Source: Paenibacillus sonchi (lineage in GTDB: Bacteria; Bacillota; Bacilli; Paenibacillales; Paenibacillaceae). Taken from it: a DNA stretch of 64,000 nucleotides. Numbering within the stretch: position 1 is the stretch's first letter; the number at the start of each line of letters is the position of its first letter. The position numbers were made by a program, and so were the translations under genes. This document shows, piece by piece, positions 62,860 through 64,000 of this stretch. The notes under the pieces are model-generated. The model was not told the origin of the DNA and made no database searches. It saw only the letters and a program-made list of their open reading frames with translations. The DNA is taken from positions 5,146,001-5,210,000 of the forward strand of contig NZ_CP068595.1 of NCBI RefSeq assembly GCF_016772475.1. The letters run 5' to 3'.

Positions 62860-62869
62860 GAAACGTTTC
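62860..62869 (+). promoter_or_regulatory. LacI-type operator overlapping the GH3 gene start region
   Basis: GAAACGTTTC is the core palindrome of the same operator type, located 23 bases before the GH3 start. AGCGAAACGTTTATG at 62790-62804 is a further partial copy. A repressor bound here would block the glucosidase promoter. Confidence 0.6.
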
Positions 62870-62891
62870 GTTTCATTGGAGGGGGAAACCC

Positions 62892-64000
62892 ATGACTGAA
62901 CATCTGTACCATAAATATGTGAAACATATGACCCTTGAAGAGAAAATTGCCCAGCTGCTGCAGCTGGCTGCCCCTTTTTATGATGAACCGGGGGATGAAT
63001 CGGAGATTACGGGACCCATGGAAGAGCTGGGCATCAAGTATGACACCAAACGTGCAGTTGGCTCTGTACTGGGTATCGCAGGCGCCAGGAAAATGATGGC
63101 TGTGCAGAAAGAACACCTGGCCGGCAGCAGACTCGGTATTCCGCTGCTGTTCATGGCCGATATTGTGCACGGCTTCAAAACGATTTTTCCGATTCCGCTG
63201 GCGATTGGCTGCTCATGGGATCCTGAGCTCGCAGAACAAAGCGCCGGGATTGCAGCGCGTGAGTCAGCGGTATCCGGGCTTCATGTGACCTTTGCCCCGA
63301 TGGTTGATCTGGTCCGCGATGCCCGCTGGGGCCGTGTGATGGAATCCACGGGAGAAGATCCCTATTTGAATGCTGTGTTTGCGAAGGCGTTTGTCCAAGG
63401 GTTTCAGGGGATAATCTTAAGGATGATGTATCCCGTGTAGCGGCCTGTGTGAAGCACTTTGCGGCGTATGGACTGGTCGAAGGCGGCCGTGAGTACAATA
63501 CGGTTGATCTCTCGGAGCGCCAGCTGCGGGAATATTATTTGCCCGCATACAAGGCAGCGGTCGACGCAGGCGTTGAAATGGTAATGACCTCCTTTAATAC
63601 CGTGAATGGCATTCCGGCTACCGGCAACCGCAGCCTAATGCGCGGCTTGCTGCGTGATGAATGGGGCTTCGACGGTGTCGTGATCTCCGACTGGGCAGCG
63701 ATCAAGGAGATCATTGCCCATGGTGCAGCAGAAGATGAAAAAGAAGCTGCCTTCAAAGCAATATCCAGCGGTGTCGACATTGATATGATGACCACCAGCT
63801 ATGTGAACCATTTGCCTGAGCTTGTGGCGGAGGGGCTGGTGGATGAAGCGCTGATCGATGAAGCTGTGCTGCGGATTCTGGCGTTGAAAGAAAAGCTGGG
63901 CTTGTTCGAGAATCCGATGCGCGGAGCAGACCCTGAGCTGGAGCAGCAAATTGTGTACAGCCAAGAACACCGGAAAGTCTCTCAGAGACTGGCTGAGAAA
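62892..64000 (+). pseudogene. GH3 beta-glucosidase, partial and broken by one frameshift
   Basis: The first frame gives a family 3 glycoside hydrolase start (MTLEEKIAQLLQL, then GIPLLFMADIVHG, HVTFAPMVDLVRDARWGRVM) and stops at 63440. The next frame continues with VAACVKHFAAYGLVEGGREY, then VVISDWAAIKEI with the catalytic Asp and further GH3 sequence to the window edge, where the gene is cut off. Adding one G at the run 63407-63410 restores GFQGDNLKDDVSRV. It lies after the LacI gene and its operator, so it degrades the imported beta-glucoside. GGAGGGGG precedes the ATG. Confidence 0.85.

Noticed and set aside
1..64000. CRISPR array, prophage, tRNA or rRNA genes.
   Set aside because: No regularly spaced repeats, no capsid, terminase or integrase genes, and no tRNA or rRNA segments were recognised by eye.

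Overview
The window looks like chromosomal DNA from a low-to-mid G+C, spore-forming Firmicute, most likely a Paenibacillus. This rests on protein families, not on a database search: a YesN-type response regulator beside a sugar-binding protein, the des-desK-desR membrane fluidity cluster, a TPP riboswitch with thi salvage genes, an S-layer homology protein, Fur, and a LacI-controlled sugar ABC cluster. No rRNA, tRNA, CRISPR array or complete insertion sequence was recognised.

Layout. Bases 1-2500: end of a sugar-binding protein gene and a YesN-like regulator. 2600-4660: an AT-rich block with a secreted papain-like protease and a broken membrane protein gene. 4680-7630: des, desK, desR. 7650-10350 (minus): a MOP-family flippase and a secreted amidase-domain protein. 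10694-18734: a tight five-gene operon (SWIM zinc finger, HEAT-like protein, MoxR AAA+ ATPase, DUF5682-type protein, VWA protein), the best candidate for a poorly described system. 18857-24860: asd, a small basic protein, rluF, a lipoprotein, an ABC exporter with its MarR regulator, and a GNAT remnant. 24940-30180 (minus): riboswitch-controlled thiZ-thiX-thiY-thiM-thiD-thiE. 30460-32805: a polar amino acid ABC importer. 33030-36780: SLH protein, fur, AIM24-family protein, small genes and an AraC regulator. 37106-42170: two sugar isomerase/epimerase-like TIM barrels, two Gfo/Idh/MocA oxidoreductases and an APH-family kinase, with a 111-bp inverted-repeat element inside the cluster. 42280-53980: an HXXEE protein, a lone OppD, a GH43 enzyme, fabF, an MmyB-like regulator, a citrate synthase paralogue, a small beta-rich protein, exoA, a serine hydrolase, a VanZ-RDD fusion and a small coiled-coil protein. 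54070-58134: a kinase remnant, an M29 aminopeptidase, an ECF sigma factor with its anti-sigma factor, and a GNAT. 58310-64000: palindromic operators, a sugar ABC importer, its LacI regulator and a GH3 glucosidase.

A technical theme matters for any reader. Five otherwise normal genes are each broken by the apparent loss of one base, and every time the loss falls in a mononucleotide run (3644-3646, 28802-28805, 31792-31795, 42544-42549, 63407-63410). This looks more like homopolymer under-calling in the assembly than like five real pseudogenes. Separately, there are true-looking remnants at 24578 (GNAT), 35312 (small cytosolic protein tail) and 54073 (histidine kinase tail).
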